The notes under the pieces: model-generated
Seen by the model: only the letters and a program-made list of their open reading frames with translations
Told to the model about the DNA's origin: nothing
The model's database searches: none
Shown: piece by piece, positions 1 to 7,399 of the stretch
How the letters are laid out: each line of letters opens with the position of its first letter
How positions within the stretch are numbered: position 1 is the stretch's first letter
Assembly: GCF_000568815.1 (NCBI RefSeq)
Contig: NZ_CP007201.1
Coordinates: 1,054,001-1,118,000 of the forward strand
DNA length: 64,000 nt
From: Sulfurospirillum multivorans DSM 12446
GTDB lineage: Bacteria > Campylobacterota > Campylobacteria > Campylobacterales > Sulfurospirillaceae
Reading direction: 5' to 3'
Position numbers and translations under genes: made by a program

Positions 1-1
1 C

Positions 2-685
2 AAAAATTATCATGTTATTGAATTAAATGGCTACGCATGTATGTATAATTTTCGTGGAGTTCAGAGTGTTACTATTTATTCAAATGATTCAAGGGGTTTT
101 TTTTCAAGTTTTATGAATCTTGAAGATGGTCTTTTTTATGCTGATAGAAATTCTCAAATTTTAGCGGATGATTTTTCATATCCTTTTTTAACTCTTGAAG
201 AGGCTTGTAATTATTTTTATTATAATGCTCCTTTTGTTCAATATAATAGTATTAAACAAAAGGTTTCTCGTTCTGATATTTATTCTGTTAGTGATAGTGT
301 TTCTGCTTACGACATTCATTACAATCATTTTTTATATGTTGGCATTCTTTGTTCGCCAATATGTTGTTACCCTAATTTCATCCCAATCGTCCAATCCCTT
401 GGCGGTATCCCCGTGACAGATCAACTACAAAACCTAAAAATTATTTGCCAGCTTTTAGGAATTGACATAAATACAACTTTGAGTGATTGTGATGCAATGA
501 AAGAATATTTAAAGCGTATCGTAACCGTTCTCGGAGGTACTTCCTCTATTGAACCAAACGAAAACCTAAAATCAATCTGCTATCTTCTTGGCGTTGATAC
601 GGCTGAAAATGGCTTAAGTGATTGTGCATTAAGCAAAGATTATGTGAAACGAAATGGAATAATGTTAGGAGCTGAAAATGCCTAA
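2..685 (+). CDS. Hypothetical protein with C-terminal repeats, 5' end outside window
   Basis: The frame is open from base 2, ahead of the first ATG at 41, so the gene probably begins before the window. I do not recognise the family. The visible part is 227 residues. The C-terminal third carries two copies of a unit of about 50 residues with the pattern NLKxICxLLGxD, then LSDC, then K(E/D)Y(L/V)KR; the copies begin near bases 430 and 570. The first half is rich in Tyr, Phe and Ser. It overlaps the next gene by 8 bases, so the two are probably cotranscribed. The AT-rich codon use and the phage-like neighbours suggest accessory DNA. No function is assigned. Confidence 0.6.
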   Translation, partial: KNYHVIELNGYACMYNFRGVQSVTIYSNDSRGFFSSFMNLEDGLFYADRNSQILADDFSYPFLTLEEACNYFYYNAPFVQYNSIKQKVSRSDIYSVSDSVSAYDIHYNHFLYVGILCSPICCYPNFIPIVQSLGGIPVTDQLQNLKIICQLLGIDINTTLSDCDAMKEYLKRIVTVLGGTSSIEPNENLKSICYLLGVDTAENGLSDCALSKDYVKRNGIMLGAENA

Positions 686-1040
686 ATATAGAGTACAACT
701 TAAACAAGGTTCACGAACTATCGTTAACCACGTTGAGGCTAGCAGTTCATCTGCTGTCTTAGCTTTTTTTGAGTCTGTTTCCACTATGCAAGTAAGCGAA
801 ATTTTAAAAGTTGATATGAAAAATGATACCATTCCCCCTGCGGACGATTTTGGCTACTACCCCGTCTTCAAAGGCATTATGAAAACAGATACACGCCGAG
901 CTAAACAGATCATAATTAATAATGTAAAACTCGGAAAAAATGAGCAGGAAATAGCCATAGCATGTAAAACATTTTTAGAAATTGAAGGCACAAAAGTTGA
1001 CAGTCTTTACTGTGCACTTTTTAAACAAGATCGAAGTTAG
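678..1040 (+). CDS. Hypothetical protein, 120 residues
   Basis: Soluble, basic protein starting at an ATG that overlaps the 3' end of the upstream gene, so translational coupling is likely. The N-terminal half (MPKYRVQLKQGSR, then HVEASSSSAVLAFFES) looks like a small alpha/beta fold. No catalytic motif or membrane segment is visible. Its place next to a repeat protein and a tail-fibre-like gene suggests phage or mobile-element cargo. I do not recognise it and assign no function. Confidence 0.6.
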   Translation: MPKYRVQLKQGSRTIVNHVEASSSSAVLAFFESVSTMQVSEILKVDMKNDTIPPADDFGYYPVFKGIMKTDTRRAKQIIINNVKLGKNEQEIAIACKTFLEIEGTKVDSLYCALFKQDRS

Positions 1041-1514
1041 CAGTTTTGAATATTCCATTTTTCCTCAAAAACCACTTTCAAAACTCCTCCCTAATCAGCG
1101 CGTTTTCGCTCTCCTCTGCGCTCTTTCCTGCACCGCAGGTATAGGCATATATATGGTAACGTGGGACTGTGTCCCATCTTACCCTATACAGAATGCCGTA
1201 GATAAAAGTGCGCTTAGCGCCCTCGCTCCCTTGTCAAGCTTCAACACCGATTCGAACGCCAAAAACCCTATAAAAACCTAAAAATTTTCGAAACTCCACC
1301 CTAAGCAGGCCGCTCTCTGTTCTTCCACCCCAACAAAGGTTAAGTAACAAAAACAGAGGAGCGTGAGCTCCCTCTCTTTCTGTACCAAATCTCCTTAAGT
1401 ATAAAATTGATTTTCTGTGACTTTGCAGCAAAGAAAAGTGTGACGCAACAGGATAGAAAAAACGTGACTTATCTGTCACAAAAAAGAAGGTGAGAATGTG
1501 CAAAGCACACTCTC
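1041..1514. other. Gene-free accessory stretch with hairpin and imperfect direct repeats
   Basis: These 474 bases lie between converging genes and hold no convincing coding frame. They contain a large three-tier hairpin (1139-1189, listed separately). An imperfect direct repeat of 22 bases starts at 1081 and again at 1291 (18 of 22 identical, exactly 210 bases apart). A short inverted repeat GTGAC/GTCAC sits near 1468-1483 between A and T tracts and could be a weak terminator. The base composition is more C-rich on the plus strand than its surroundings. Confidence 0.5.
1139..1189. repeat. Three-tier inverted repeat (large hairpin)
   Basis: Three nested pairs of arms can be read directly: GTATAG 1139-1144 with CTATAC 1184-1189, GGTA 1155-1158 with TACC 1180-1183, and TGGGAC 1162-1167 with GTCCCA 1171-1176 around a TGT loop. 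That gives 16 paired bases with a 10-base bulge and a symmetric 3/3 internal loop. There is no T-tract after it, so it is not a standard terminator. It could be an RNA element or a folded single-strand DNA signal such as a replication or recombination site. Confidence 0.5.
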
Positions 1515-1712
1515 TTAAAACGCAGTATTCAAAGAAGTATTAATCTCATTCTCTTCTTGCTCAGAAACCAAAATCATATCATCATCAACACTCTTAAAAT
1601 AACCAAACGCTGTATCAATATCATTCTCCCGTTTGATTAAAACAACACCATGCCCAACCCCATTAACTGCGATTCGATAATCCTGTTCATCTTTCATTTT
1701 GTACATGTACAT
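1515..1712 (-). CDS. Small hypothetical protein, 65 residues
   Basis: Short protein starting MYMYKMKDEQ, 4 bases downstream of the tail-fibre-like gene on the same strand, so probably in its operon. It is acidic towards the C-terminus, with no membrane segment or known motif. Small acidic proteins directly after a tail fibre are often fibre chaperones, but nothing here proves that; this is inference from position only. Confidence 0.5.
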   Translation of the reverse strand: MYMYKMKDEQDYRIAVNGVGHGVVLIKRENDIDTAFGYFKSVDDDMILVSEQEENEINTSLNTAF

Positions 1713-1716
1713 CTTT

Positions 1717-2316
1717 TTATCCTTTTGTGTAGTTTAAAACAATTTTTGCGTTATATGTTGAGTAGTTGTAGAAATTTACTATTCTTATTGTTTCATTTAC
1801 TATTGCAATATTTATGTTCGTAGCTCCGTTTTGATTTATTCCAACATAAGGTAATGGCATTATTGTTTTTTCTTTTAGTGCATAACTTCCCGATGCATTA
1901 ATCCAATAATTGTAGTTTATTTCATAGTTTGGGATTGTAATGTTTTTTGTCGTCGCATTTGGCAACGCACCACAATCAACTTCAATTCCAAAAACCTCTT
2001 TACCCCCTCTTAAATATCCACACTTATATTTACTACTCGTTACGTCATAAATATTTTGTTTAGCGCTCAATAATTCGAGTGTTTCCGCTTGCGAATAAAC
2101 ACTAAAATCCTCCAAATTGATCGTAACGGTGCTTAACGGTTTCCATTCAATCGGTTCAACACTTTTTAACGAATAATACGAAAACGGACCATTGACCAAA
2201 CAGATCAATTTTAAATCTTCCAAACTTGGAATAAACGCGTCTCTTTCCACGATCGTCTCAAACTCATAATTGTGAATTTGATGTATGTTCCCTAATCCTA
2301 CGTTTTTATGTTGCAT
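1717..2316 (-). CDS. Phage tail-fibre-like protein
   Basis: 199 residues. The C-terminal half carries a pattern recurrent in phage tail-fibre and minor tail proteins: a GALPNATTKN stretch, then a Tyr/Asn-rich turn, then MPLPYV, then paired beta strands ending in KIVLNYTK. In known fibres this region is a beta-rich knob that contacts the host surface. The N-terminal part (SLEDLKLICLVNG) is not recognised. It starts one base inside the end of the upstream gene at 2316, so those two are coupled. No other tail genes are visible, so it is either cargo, a remnant, or part of an element extending left of the window. Confidence 0.55.
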   Translation of the reverse strand: MQHKNVGLGNIHQIHNYEFETIVERDAFIPSLEDLKLICLVNGPFSYYSLKSVEPIEWKPLSTVTINLEDFSVYSQAETLELLSAKQNIYDVTSSKYKCGYLRGGKEVFGIEVDCGALPNATTKNITIPNYEINYNYWINASGSYALKEKTIMPLPYVGINQNGATNINIAIVNETIRIVNFYNYSTYNAKIVLNYTKG

Positions 2317-2633
2317 TACTTAATCCTTATCACTTGTTTATTATCAAACAATATTTCATTGCCTACATGTAATATTGTCGATGGTTCAATAACTTTCTTT
2401 TGAAAAGTCATACCGCTTATGTCCGCATTGTCAAACACATCTTTAAGCATGTTTGAATAAGTTGTCATATATTCCAAATAACCTATCACATGCTCATTCA
2501 AACATGTTAGACCGCTCTGATCTCCTAATTCCTCCATCCTCTTCCCACATTTAAAACATTTCAGTTCACTTACCTCAATAACATCATAAGCAACCTCAAA
2601 AAATGTCATAAAGTCCTCACGATCAATAATCAC
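2316..2633 (-). CDS. Hypothetical protein with zinc-ribbon-like cysteines
   Basis: Up to 105 residues. CFKCGKRM (C-x2-C) followed by LTCLNEH gives a possible four-ligand zinc site in the N-terminal half. Two starts are plausible: GTG at 2633 with AAGGGG six bases upstream, or ATG at 2609 with GAGGA five bases upstream. It overlaps the tail-fibre-like gene by one base and is transcribed with it. Function unknown; a small zinc-ribbon regulator or structural protein is possible. Confidence 0.5.
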   Translation of the reverse strand: MIIDREDFMTFFEVAYDVIEVSELKCFKCGKRMEELGDQSGLTCLNEHVIGYLEYMTTYSNMLKDVFDNADISGMTFQKKVIEPSTILHVGNEILFDNKQVIRIK

Positions 2634-2815
2634 ATTTGACCCCTTTCTCTACTTCTTTGATGTTGAAATGATATTTTGTTCATTGCAAAATTTACACCCA
2701 CCCCTTCCAAATGTCCTGTTTTTGGTATTTCAAAAGTATGTTTAGTCAATTTTCAATTTCTTTTTTAAACTTCTCTTCATGTTTTGCAAAACAAAAAACA
2801 CAAAAGGATTCGTGA
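2634..2815. promoter_or_regulatory. Divergent promoter region with two inverted repeats
   Basis: This gap separates the minus-strand tail-fibre operon from the plus-strand three-gene operon and must hold both promoters. Two inverted repeats share a TTTTG/CAAAA theme: ATTTTG 2673-2678 with CAAAAT 2686-2691, and the perfect 12-base palindrome at 2781-2792 (GTTTTG/CAAAAC). They could be operator sites of one regulator, but no matching regulator gene is visible nearby. Confidence 0.35.
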
Positions 2816-3175
2816 ATGATTAAACAGATTATTGGCGGTGTTACTAAAAAGACCGTCTATGCTGAGATGTCCGCAGGTGATCTCACTGCCGTTCAAGCGT
2901 TAATGGAAGGTAAGCTAGAGATTTATGATAAAAAGTTTGAGGGCGGTACGGCTTCCGTTATGCCTGCTCAAATGAACTCTATCCGTTGTTCATGCGGTAA
3001 AAAAATTAGCAAAGGTGTCTATCAAACTGCTAGTTTTAGTGTTCCTCACATTACTCAGGGTAAATCTTTTGCTGATGCAAAAGCTCTTATCATTGGTGCG
3101 TTTGACGCTGGATACGACATTGACACGAAATGTGATTACAGTAACCTTATCGGTTCAAAAAGTGAGGTAGCATAA
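2816..3175 (+). CDS. Hypothetical protein, first gene of a three-gene operon
   Basis: 119 residues, ATG preceded by AAAGGA. A CSCGKK motif near residue 60 and one later Cys are the only notable residues. The C-terminal half (KSFADAKALIIGAFDAGYDID) suggests a compact alpha/beta domain. There is no signal peptide or membrane segment. The stop codon overlaps the next ATG by one base, which points to strict co-translation. The family is not recognised. Confidence 0.6.
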   Translation: MIKQIIGGVTKKTVYAEMSAGDLTAVQALMEGKLEIYDKKFEGGTASVMPAQMNSIRCSCGKKISKGVYQTASFSVPHITQGKSFADAKALIIGAFDAGYDIDTKCDYSNLIGSKSEVA

Positions 3176-3519
3176 TGGCAAAGACTCTTGTATTGAATAC
3201 TCTTGGTAGTACAACAAAAGGTTTTTCTCTTCCTGCTTCTGATACTGCGGCAAGTGCATTTTGTGCGGCTATGTTGGATGGTGAATACGTAGGTTATACA
3301 AAACAAAGTGAGAGCGGTTCTGATTCAGGAATTACAGCATATCATGATGTAAGTATTCAAATTGCTTCTTCAACGGGTTCAAAAACATACTTTGGCTTTT
3401 TAGCTAAAGCAGGTGTCACCGATGTTGAGATTCAAACGGCTCTCGTTGGTAAAACAATCAACGGTGTTAAGGCTGATACGGTTTTCGTTACCATGCGTGA
3501 AGTTGCGGTAGGTGTCTAA
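3175..3519 (+). CDS. Hypothetical protein, second gene of a three-gene operon
   Basis: 114 residues starting MAKTLVLNTLGSTTKGFSLP. It is rich in Ala, Ser, Thr and Gly, with alternating hydrophobic residues typical of a beta-sandwich, and near neutral. It is coupled by one-base stop/start overlaps to both neighbours. The make-up resembles small structural or secreted proteins. The layout (two small soluble proteins then a one-helix membrane protein) loosely recalls the DUF1659/DUF2922/YvrJ trio of Firmicutes, but I see no firm sequence match and do not claim homology. Confidence 0.6.
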   Translation: MAKTLVLNTLGSTTKGFSLPASDTAASAFCAAMLDGEYVGYTKQSESGSDSGITAYHDVSIQIASSTGSKTYFGFLAKAGVTDVEIQTALVGKTINGVKADTVFVTMREVAVGV

Positions 3520-3752
3520 TGTCAGTTTTTGAGTGGATTTCTTTAGCTCTTGCCATTTTTGGCTATGTGATCGCTTTTGGTTCTGTTATTCTCTCTCTTA
3601 GAGAACGAGTAAAACGTAATGAGGAAGATATTCGAGAATTAAAAGAAGCACAAAAAGATGCTACAGAAAAACACGAGCTTTTAGCAGTTCTGAACACTAA
3701 GCTTGACATGGTTATCAAACAACTTGACTCAAAAACAAGGTTAGAGGCTTAA
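3519..3752 (+). CDS. Small membrane-anchored coiled-coil protein
   Basis: 77 residues. One N-terminal membrane helix at about residues 6-27 is followed by a charged helix (RERVKRNEEDIRELKEAQKD) with heptad-like spacing and a second helical segment. The shape is like phage holin- or spanin-associated small proteins, or a membrane scaffold. It is the last gene of the operon and shares a one-base overlap with the gene before it. Function not assigned. Confidence 0.6.
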   Translation: MSVFEWISLALAIFGYVIAFGSVILSLRERVKRNEEDIRELKEAQKDATEKHELLAVLNTKLDMVIKQLDSKTRLEA

Positions 3753-3892
3753 CCGCCTCTTCCCTCTAAAAACTTCAGAAAAATCACAATCTTTCAAAAA
3801 AACCGCTTTACCTCTTGACAAATCATCATATAATCTTTTAGTTCATTTTTGGTACTATACCTAATTACGAATAAAGAGAGGATAAAGCAGTT

Positions 3893-4240
3893 TTGACGCG
3901 ATTTTGGCTTACATGTAACGTGGTACTACTCCTAGCAATAACACCACTGTTTAGCGAAGATTTTATCACCAAAATGGAGTATGCAAAAATGCTCTATTCC
4001 AATCCTAGAGGCATTGGCTGTAACAAGTGCCATGGCGAAAAAGGTGAGGGTTCTGTGATCGCGCAATACCAAAATAGAGGCAAAACCGTTGTCCTCGAAG
4101 CTCCCAATCTTACGACTATTTCCAAAGAGCGCTTTTTCCAAGCGCTCACAAGCCAGCACAAAGTGATGCCAACTTACTTTTTAACATGGCAAGAGATCGA
4201 CAGTTTGTACTACTTCGTCTCAAGCGAAGTGAAAAAGTAG
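3893..4240 (+). CDS. Small periplasmic c-type cytochrome
   Basis: 115 residues with an N-terminal signal peptide (hydrophobic to about residue 20). One haem site, CNKCH, places the cysteines at 43 and 46 and the His ligand at 47; Met92 in KVMPTYF is the likely sixth iron ligand. This is the class I cytochrome c fold, carrying electrons in the periplasm. The start is a TTG with AGAGAGGAT upstream. A TATAAT at 3829-3834 is a candidate -10. The gene begins the core region; hemL follows after 46 bases. Confidence 0.8.
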   Translation: MTRFWLTCNVVLLLAITPLFSEDFITKMEYAKMLYSNPRGIGCNKCHGEKGEGSVIAQYQNRGKTVVLEAPNLTTISKERFFQALTSQHKVMPTYFLTWQEIDSLYYFVSSEVKK

Positions 4241-4292
4241 TTTGTTTAAAAACTTTCAGTAAAATTTTAAAAAATGATAAGGATTTGTGACA

Positions 4293-5579
4293 ATGCACTA
4301 TGATAAAAGCATAAAAGCCTATGAAAAAGCTCAAAATGTGATCCCTGGTGGTGTTGATTCTCCTGTACGAGCGTTTAAAAGTGTGGGTGGAACACCGTTG
4401 TTTATCAAAAAAGGTGAGGGCGCGTATCTGATCGATCTGGACAATAATCGCTATGTCGATTACGTTCAAAGCTGGGGACCATTGATTTTTGGACATGCCA
4501 ATAAAACCATCGAAAAAGCGGTCATCAAAGCGGTGAAAAAAGGGCTGAGCTTTGGCGCTCCAACCAAAGCCGAAACCAAACTTGCAAGCCTGATCTGTTC
4601 GCTTTTTCCTGAGATGGACAAAGTGCGTTTTGTGAGCAGTGGAACTGAAGCGGTGATGAGTGCGATTCGTCTTGCACGAGGCTTTACATGTAAAGATGAC
4701 ATTATCAAGTTTGAGGGCTGTTACCACGGACACAGCGACTCACTTTTAGTTCAAGCAGGAAGTGGTGCCGTGACCTTTGGATGTCCTAGTTCTCCAGGTG
4801 TGCCTGCGGATCTTACAAAGCATACGTTACTCGCAAAATACAACGACATCAAAAGTGTCAAAGAGTGTTTCAAAAACTCTAAAAATATCGCGTGTATCAT
4901 CATCGAGCCAATTGCAGGCAATATGGGTTTTGTCCCCTCCGATCCAAAATTTTTGCAAGAACTCAGAACGCTGTGTGACAAACATGGAGCTTTGCTTATT
5001 TTTGATGAGGTCATGAGTGGATTTAGAGCGAGCCTCAAAGGGGCGCAAGGCATTTATGAAACCGTGCCAGATCTCGTCACGTTTGGAAAAGTCATCGGTG
5101 GCGGTATGCCTGTGGGTGCCTTTGGTGGACGTGCTGAAATCATGGATAAACTCTCCCCTGATGGTCCAGTATACCAAGCAGGAACGCTCAGTGGCAATCC
5201 TGTGGCGATGGCGGCGGGGCTTGCTTCTTTGGAGCAAATATTCAAAGATGAAACCTTACATGTAAGATTGGAAAAGAAAGCAAAAAGGCTTGTCGAAGGG
5301 CTCAAAGATGCAGCAGAAGTATCTGGGATTACGCTTCAAGTGAATGCCATTGGCTCAATGTTTGGCTTCTTCTTTAACGATAAACCTGTGAAAAATTTTG
5401 ACGATGCGCTGAAAAGCAATACGCAGTGTTTTGCCGCCTTTCATCAAGGCATGCTGAGAGAGGGTTTTTACTTTGCCTGCTCGCAGTTTGAAACAGGCTT
5501 TATTTCCGATGCGATGAGCGATGCGATGATCGAAGAGACCATTGAAGCGGCAATTAAAGTATTTGAAGAGATTGCATGA
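4293..5579 (+). CDS. hemL: Glutamate-1-semialdehyde 2,1-aminomutase
   Basis: Converts glutamate-1-semialdehyde to 5-aminolevulinate, the C5 route of haem synthesis; PLP-dependent cytosolic class III aminotransferase fold. Signature stretches are [12 protein letters not shown] at the N-terminus, [36 protein letters not shown] and the PLP-lysine motif [17 protein letters not shown]. Length (428 residues) is normal. I prefer ATG 4293, with AAGGA nine bases upstream, over GTG 4287. It overlaps the next small membrane gene by 4 bases. Two TTACATGTAA palindromes lie inside the gene (4684 and 5256). Confidence 0.95.
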   Translation: MHYDKSIKAYEKAQNVIPGGVDSPVRAFKSVGGTPLFIKKGEGAYLIDLDNNRYVDYVQSWGPLIFGHANKTIEKAVIKAVKKGLSFGAPTKAETKLASLICSLFPEMDKVRFVSSGTEAVMSAIRLARGFTCKDDIIKFEGCYHGHSDSLLVQAGSGAVTFGCPSSPGVPADLTKHTLLAKYNDIKSVKECFKNSKNIACIIIEPIAGNMGFVPSDPKFLQELRTLCDKHGALLIFDEVMSGFRASLKGAQGIYETVPDLVTFGKVIGGGMPVGAFGGRAEIMDKLSPDGPVYQAGTLSGNPVAMAAGLASLEQIFKDETLHVRLEKKAKRLVEGLKDAAEVSGITLQVNAIGSMFGFFFNDKPVKNFDDALKSNTQCFAAFHQGMLREGFYFACSQFETGFISDAMSDAMIEETIEAAIKVFEEIA

Positions 5580-5878
5580 GCGAAAAAGAAAAACCAAAAT
5601 ACGGAAAACTGATCGAAGGGGCGGAGCAGCTCTCTTTGGGCATTTCCATTGTGGTCGCCGTTCTCATCGGTATAGGCGTGGGAATGCTCATGAGCAATTG
5701 GTTCAACACACCGTGGCTTTTATGGGTCGGCGTTTCATGGGGTGTTGGTGGCGCGATCCTCAATGTCTATAAAGCGTATAAAAAAAATGTGGCGTCACTG
5801 GATGAACTCAAAGATGATGTGCGCTATAAAAAATACCAACAACCTAAAGACGATGATGAAGATGACGACGACAAGTAG
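5576..5878 (+). CDS. AtpZ/AtpI-like small membrane protein
   Basis: 100 residues with two membrane helices at about 22-42 and 46-66, the second with a [14 protein letters not shown] pattern as in the AtpZ/AtpI family linked to ATP synthase assembly or ion supply. It ends in a very acidic tail of Asp and Glu. The ATG overlaps the hemL stop, so it is coupled to hemL. The next gene starts inside it in another frame. Family assignment is from pattern only. Confidence 0.6.
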   Translation: MSEKEKPKYGKLIEGAEQLSLGISIVVAVLIGIGVGMLMSNWFNTPWLLWVGVSWGVGGAILNVYKAYKKNVASLDELKDDVRYKKYQQPKDDDEDDDDK

Positions 5879-6353
5879 GCTTGTGCGCTTTTACCTTTTC
5901 GGCGATGTTTTGGTCGTTCTTCTCTCCTTATTTCAAGGCGGCGATTGGCTTTTAAACACGCAAATGGCGTTTGTATGCTCACTACTGATCACATTGGCAT
6001 CGTTTCGTTCGTACCATACGTTTGTAGAGCGCCGTGTCGATGCAGGACTGATCCCTGATGATAAATTTGACAGGTACTATGAAGACGATAAAGAAGACGA
6101 TGATGATGAGCAAGAGAGTGTTGCACCAAGCGTCGCTAAAGTAGGCTTTAAACAGAGTTTTCAAAATCTCGCTTTAAGCTATAAAAGTGCCCTTTCGCTG
6201 TATCGTATCCTCTCGTATGGCGTGCTGTTTTTAGCGGTACTTTTTTTAATTCGCCACGATACGTTGGACGCAGTGGCATTTTTTGTGGGCTTAAGTGTGG
6301 TTCCACTCTCAAGCTTTTTATCTGTTTTGTTTGTAAAAAAGGGTTTTGAATGA
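5862..6353 (+). CDS. Hypothetical four-helix membrane protein
   Basis: About 163 residues. Several starts are possible; ATG 5862 (or 5853) gives a natural N-terminus before the first helix, whereas the longer frame from 5742 merely translates the acidic tail of the upstream gene out of frame. Two hydrophobic helices lie at the N-terminus and two at the C-terminus, separated by an acidic linker (DDKEDDDDE). Both this and the preceding protein carry poly-acidic stretches. It overlaps mqnC by 4 bases. Function unknown. Confidence 0.6.
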   Translation: MTTTSRLVRFYLFGDVLVVLLSLFQGGDWLLNTQMAFVCSLLITLASFRSYHTFVERRVDAGLIPDDKFDRYYEDDKEDDDDEQESVAPSVAKVGFKQSFQNLALSYKSALSLYRILSYGVLFLAVLFLIRHDTLDAVAFFVGLSVVPLSSFLSVLFVKKGFE

Positions 6354-7399
6354 AACGAATGAGTAATGAAGAGGCGTTGCGCCTGATTCGAGAAGTAGAT
6401 CTTAATACATTGGGGCAAATGGCGTTGAAGCGAAAAATGGAGCTTCATCCTGAAAATCTCACCACTTTTGTGGTCGATCGCAACATCAACTACACCAATG
6501 TCTGTTGGGTTGATTGTAAATTTTGCGCGTTTTACCGCCATCATAAAGAAGATGAAGCCTATGTGCTCTCTTATGAGGAGATCGGTCAAAAGATCGAAGA
6601 GTTGATAGAGATTGGTGGAACGCAGATTCTTTTCCAAGGAGGCGTTCATCCCAAGCTTAAAATCGAGTGGTATGAAGAGTTGGTTGAGTGGATTAGTACC
6701 AATTATCCTAGCATTACGATTCATGGATTTTCGGCTATTGAGATTGATTACATCGCTAAAATCTCGAAAATCAGCTACCAAGAGGTGTTGTTACGCCTTC
6801 AGAAAAAAGGACTGTATAGCATTCCTGGCGCTGGGGCTGAGATACTGAGTGACCGCGTTCGTGACATTATCGCTCCTAAAAAATTAGGCAGCGAAGAGTG
6901 GCTTGGAGTGCACAGAGCCGCGCATAAAATCGGCATGCGCTCCACTGCTACAATGATGTTTGGAACCTTGGAAAGCGATGAAGAGATCATTGAGCATTGG
7001 GAAAAAATCAGAGAGCTTCAAGATGAAACGGGTGGTTTTAGAGCGTTCATCATGTGGAGTTTTCAAAGCGATCATACGAAGCTCAAAGAAGAACATCCTG
7101 AGATCAAAAAACAGTCCTCAAACCGTTACCTTAGGCTTCTAGCCGTGAGTCGTTTGTACCTCGATAATTTTAAAAATATCCAAAGTTCGTGGGTCACACA
7201 AGGCAGTTACATCGGTCAGCTTGCCCTCATGTTTGGCGCGAACGATCTAGGAAGTACGATGATGGAAGAAAATGTGGTCAAAGCTGCAGGGGCGGCGAAC
7301 CGTATGAATCAAACGGAGATGATCAAACTCATCAAAGACATCGGCTCCATCCCCGCCAAACGCGATACGTCGTACACGGTTTTGGAGCAGTTCGCATGA
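6350..7399 (+). CDS. mqnC: Cyclic dehypoxanthinyl futalosine synthase
   Basis: Radical SAM enzyme of the futalosine pathway to menaquinone; it cyclises dehypoxanthinyl futalosine. The iron-sulfur motif C-x3-C-x2-C is in CWVDCKFC near residue 55. MqnC rather than MqnE is indicated by GAGAEILSDRVRDIIAPKK, TATMMFG and LQDETGGFRAFIMWSFQ. Length is typical at 349 residues. It overlaps the previous gene by 4 bases and its stop overlaps the ATG of the M16 gene. The futalosine route is typical of Campylobacterota. Confidence 0.93.
   Translation: MKRMSNEEALRLIREVDLNTLGQMALKRKMELHPENLTTFVVDRNINYTNVCWVDCKFCAFYRHHKEDEAYVLSYEEIGQKIEELIEIGGTQILFQGGVHPKLKIEWYEELVEWISTNYPSITIHGFSAIEIDYIAKISKISYQEVLLRLQKKGLYSIPGAGAEILSDRVRDIIAPKKLGSEEWLGVHRAAHKIGMRSTATMMFGTLESDEEIIEHWEKIRELQDETGGFRAFIMWSFQSDHTKLKEEHPEIKKQSSNRYLRLLAVSRLYLDNFKNIQSSWVTQGSYIGQLALMFGANDLGSTMMEENVVKAAGAANRMNQTEMIKLIKDIGSIPAKRDTSYTVLEQFA

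Noticed and set aside
982-1281. Plus-strand frame of 99 codons after the 120-residue gene
   Set aside because: It overlaps the real gene out of frame, has no ribosome-binding site, and runs through the hairpin and direct repeat; composition is not coding-like.
1234-1503. Minus-strand frame of 89 codons in the gene-free stretch
   Set aside because: No ribosome-binding site, odd residue make-up, and it overlaps the repeat region; treated as chance.
1692-1701. TTTCATTTTG core match to the S24 operator in the left island
   Set aside because: Only the 10-base core matches, the flanks do not, and it falls in Lys-Met-Lys codons at the start of a small gene; likely chance.
3815-3834. TTGACA and TATAAT upstream of the cytochrome gene as a paired promoter
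   Set aside because: Spacing is only 8 bases, so they cannot be a -35/-10 pair; the TATAAT alone may be a -10.
4146-4733. 195-codon frame antisense to hemL
   Set aside because: A shadow of the hemL codon pattern, rich in His, Phe and Cys, with no promoter or start signal.
6179-6781. 200-codon frame antisense to the membrane gene and mqnC
   Set aside because: Covers parts of two real coupled genes on the other strand and shows no coding features of its own.
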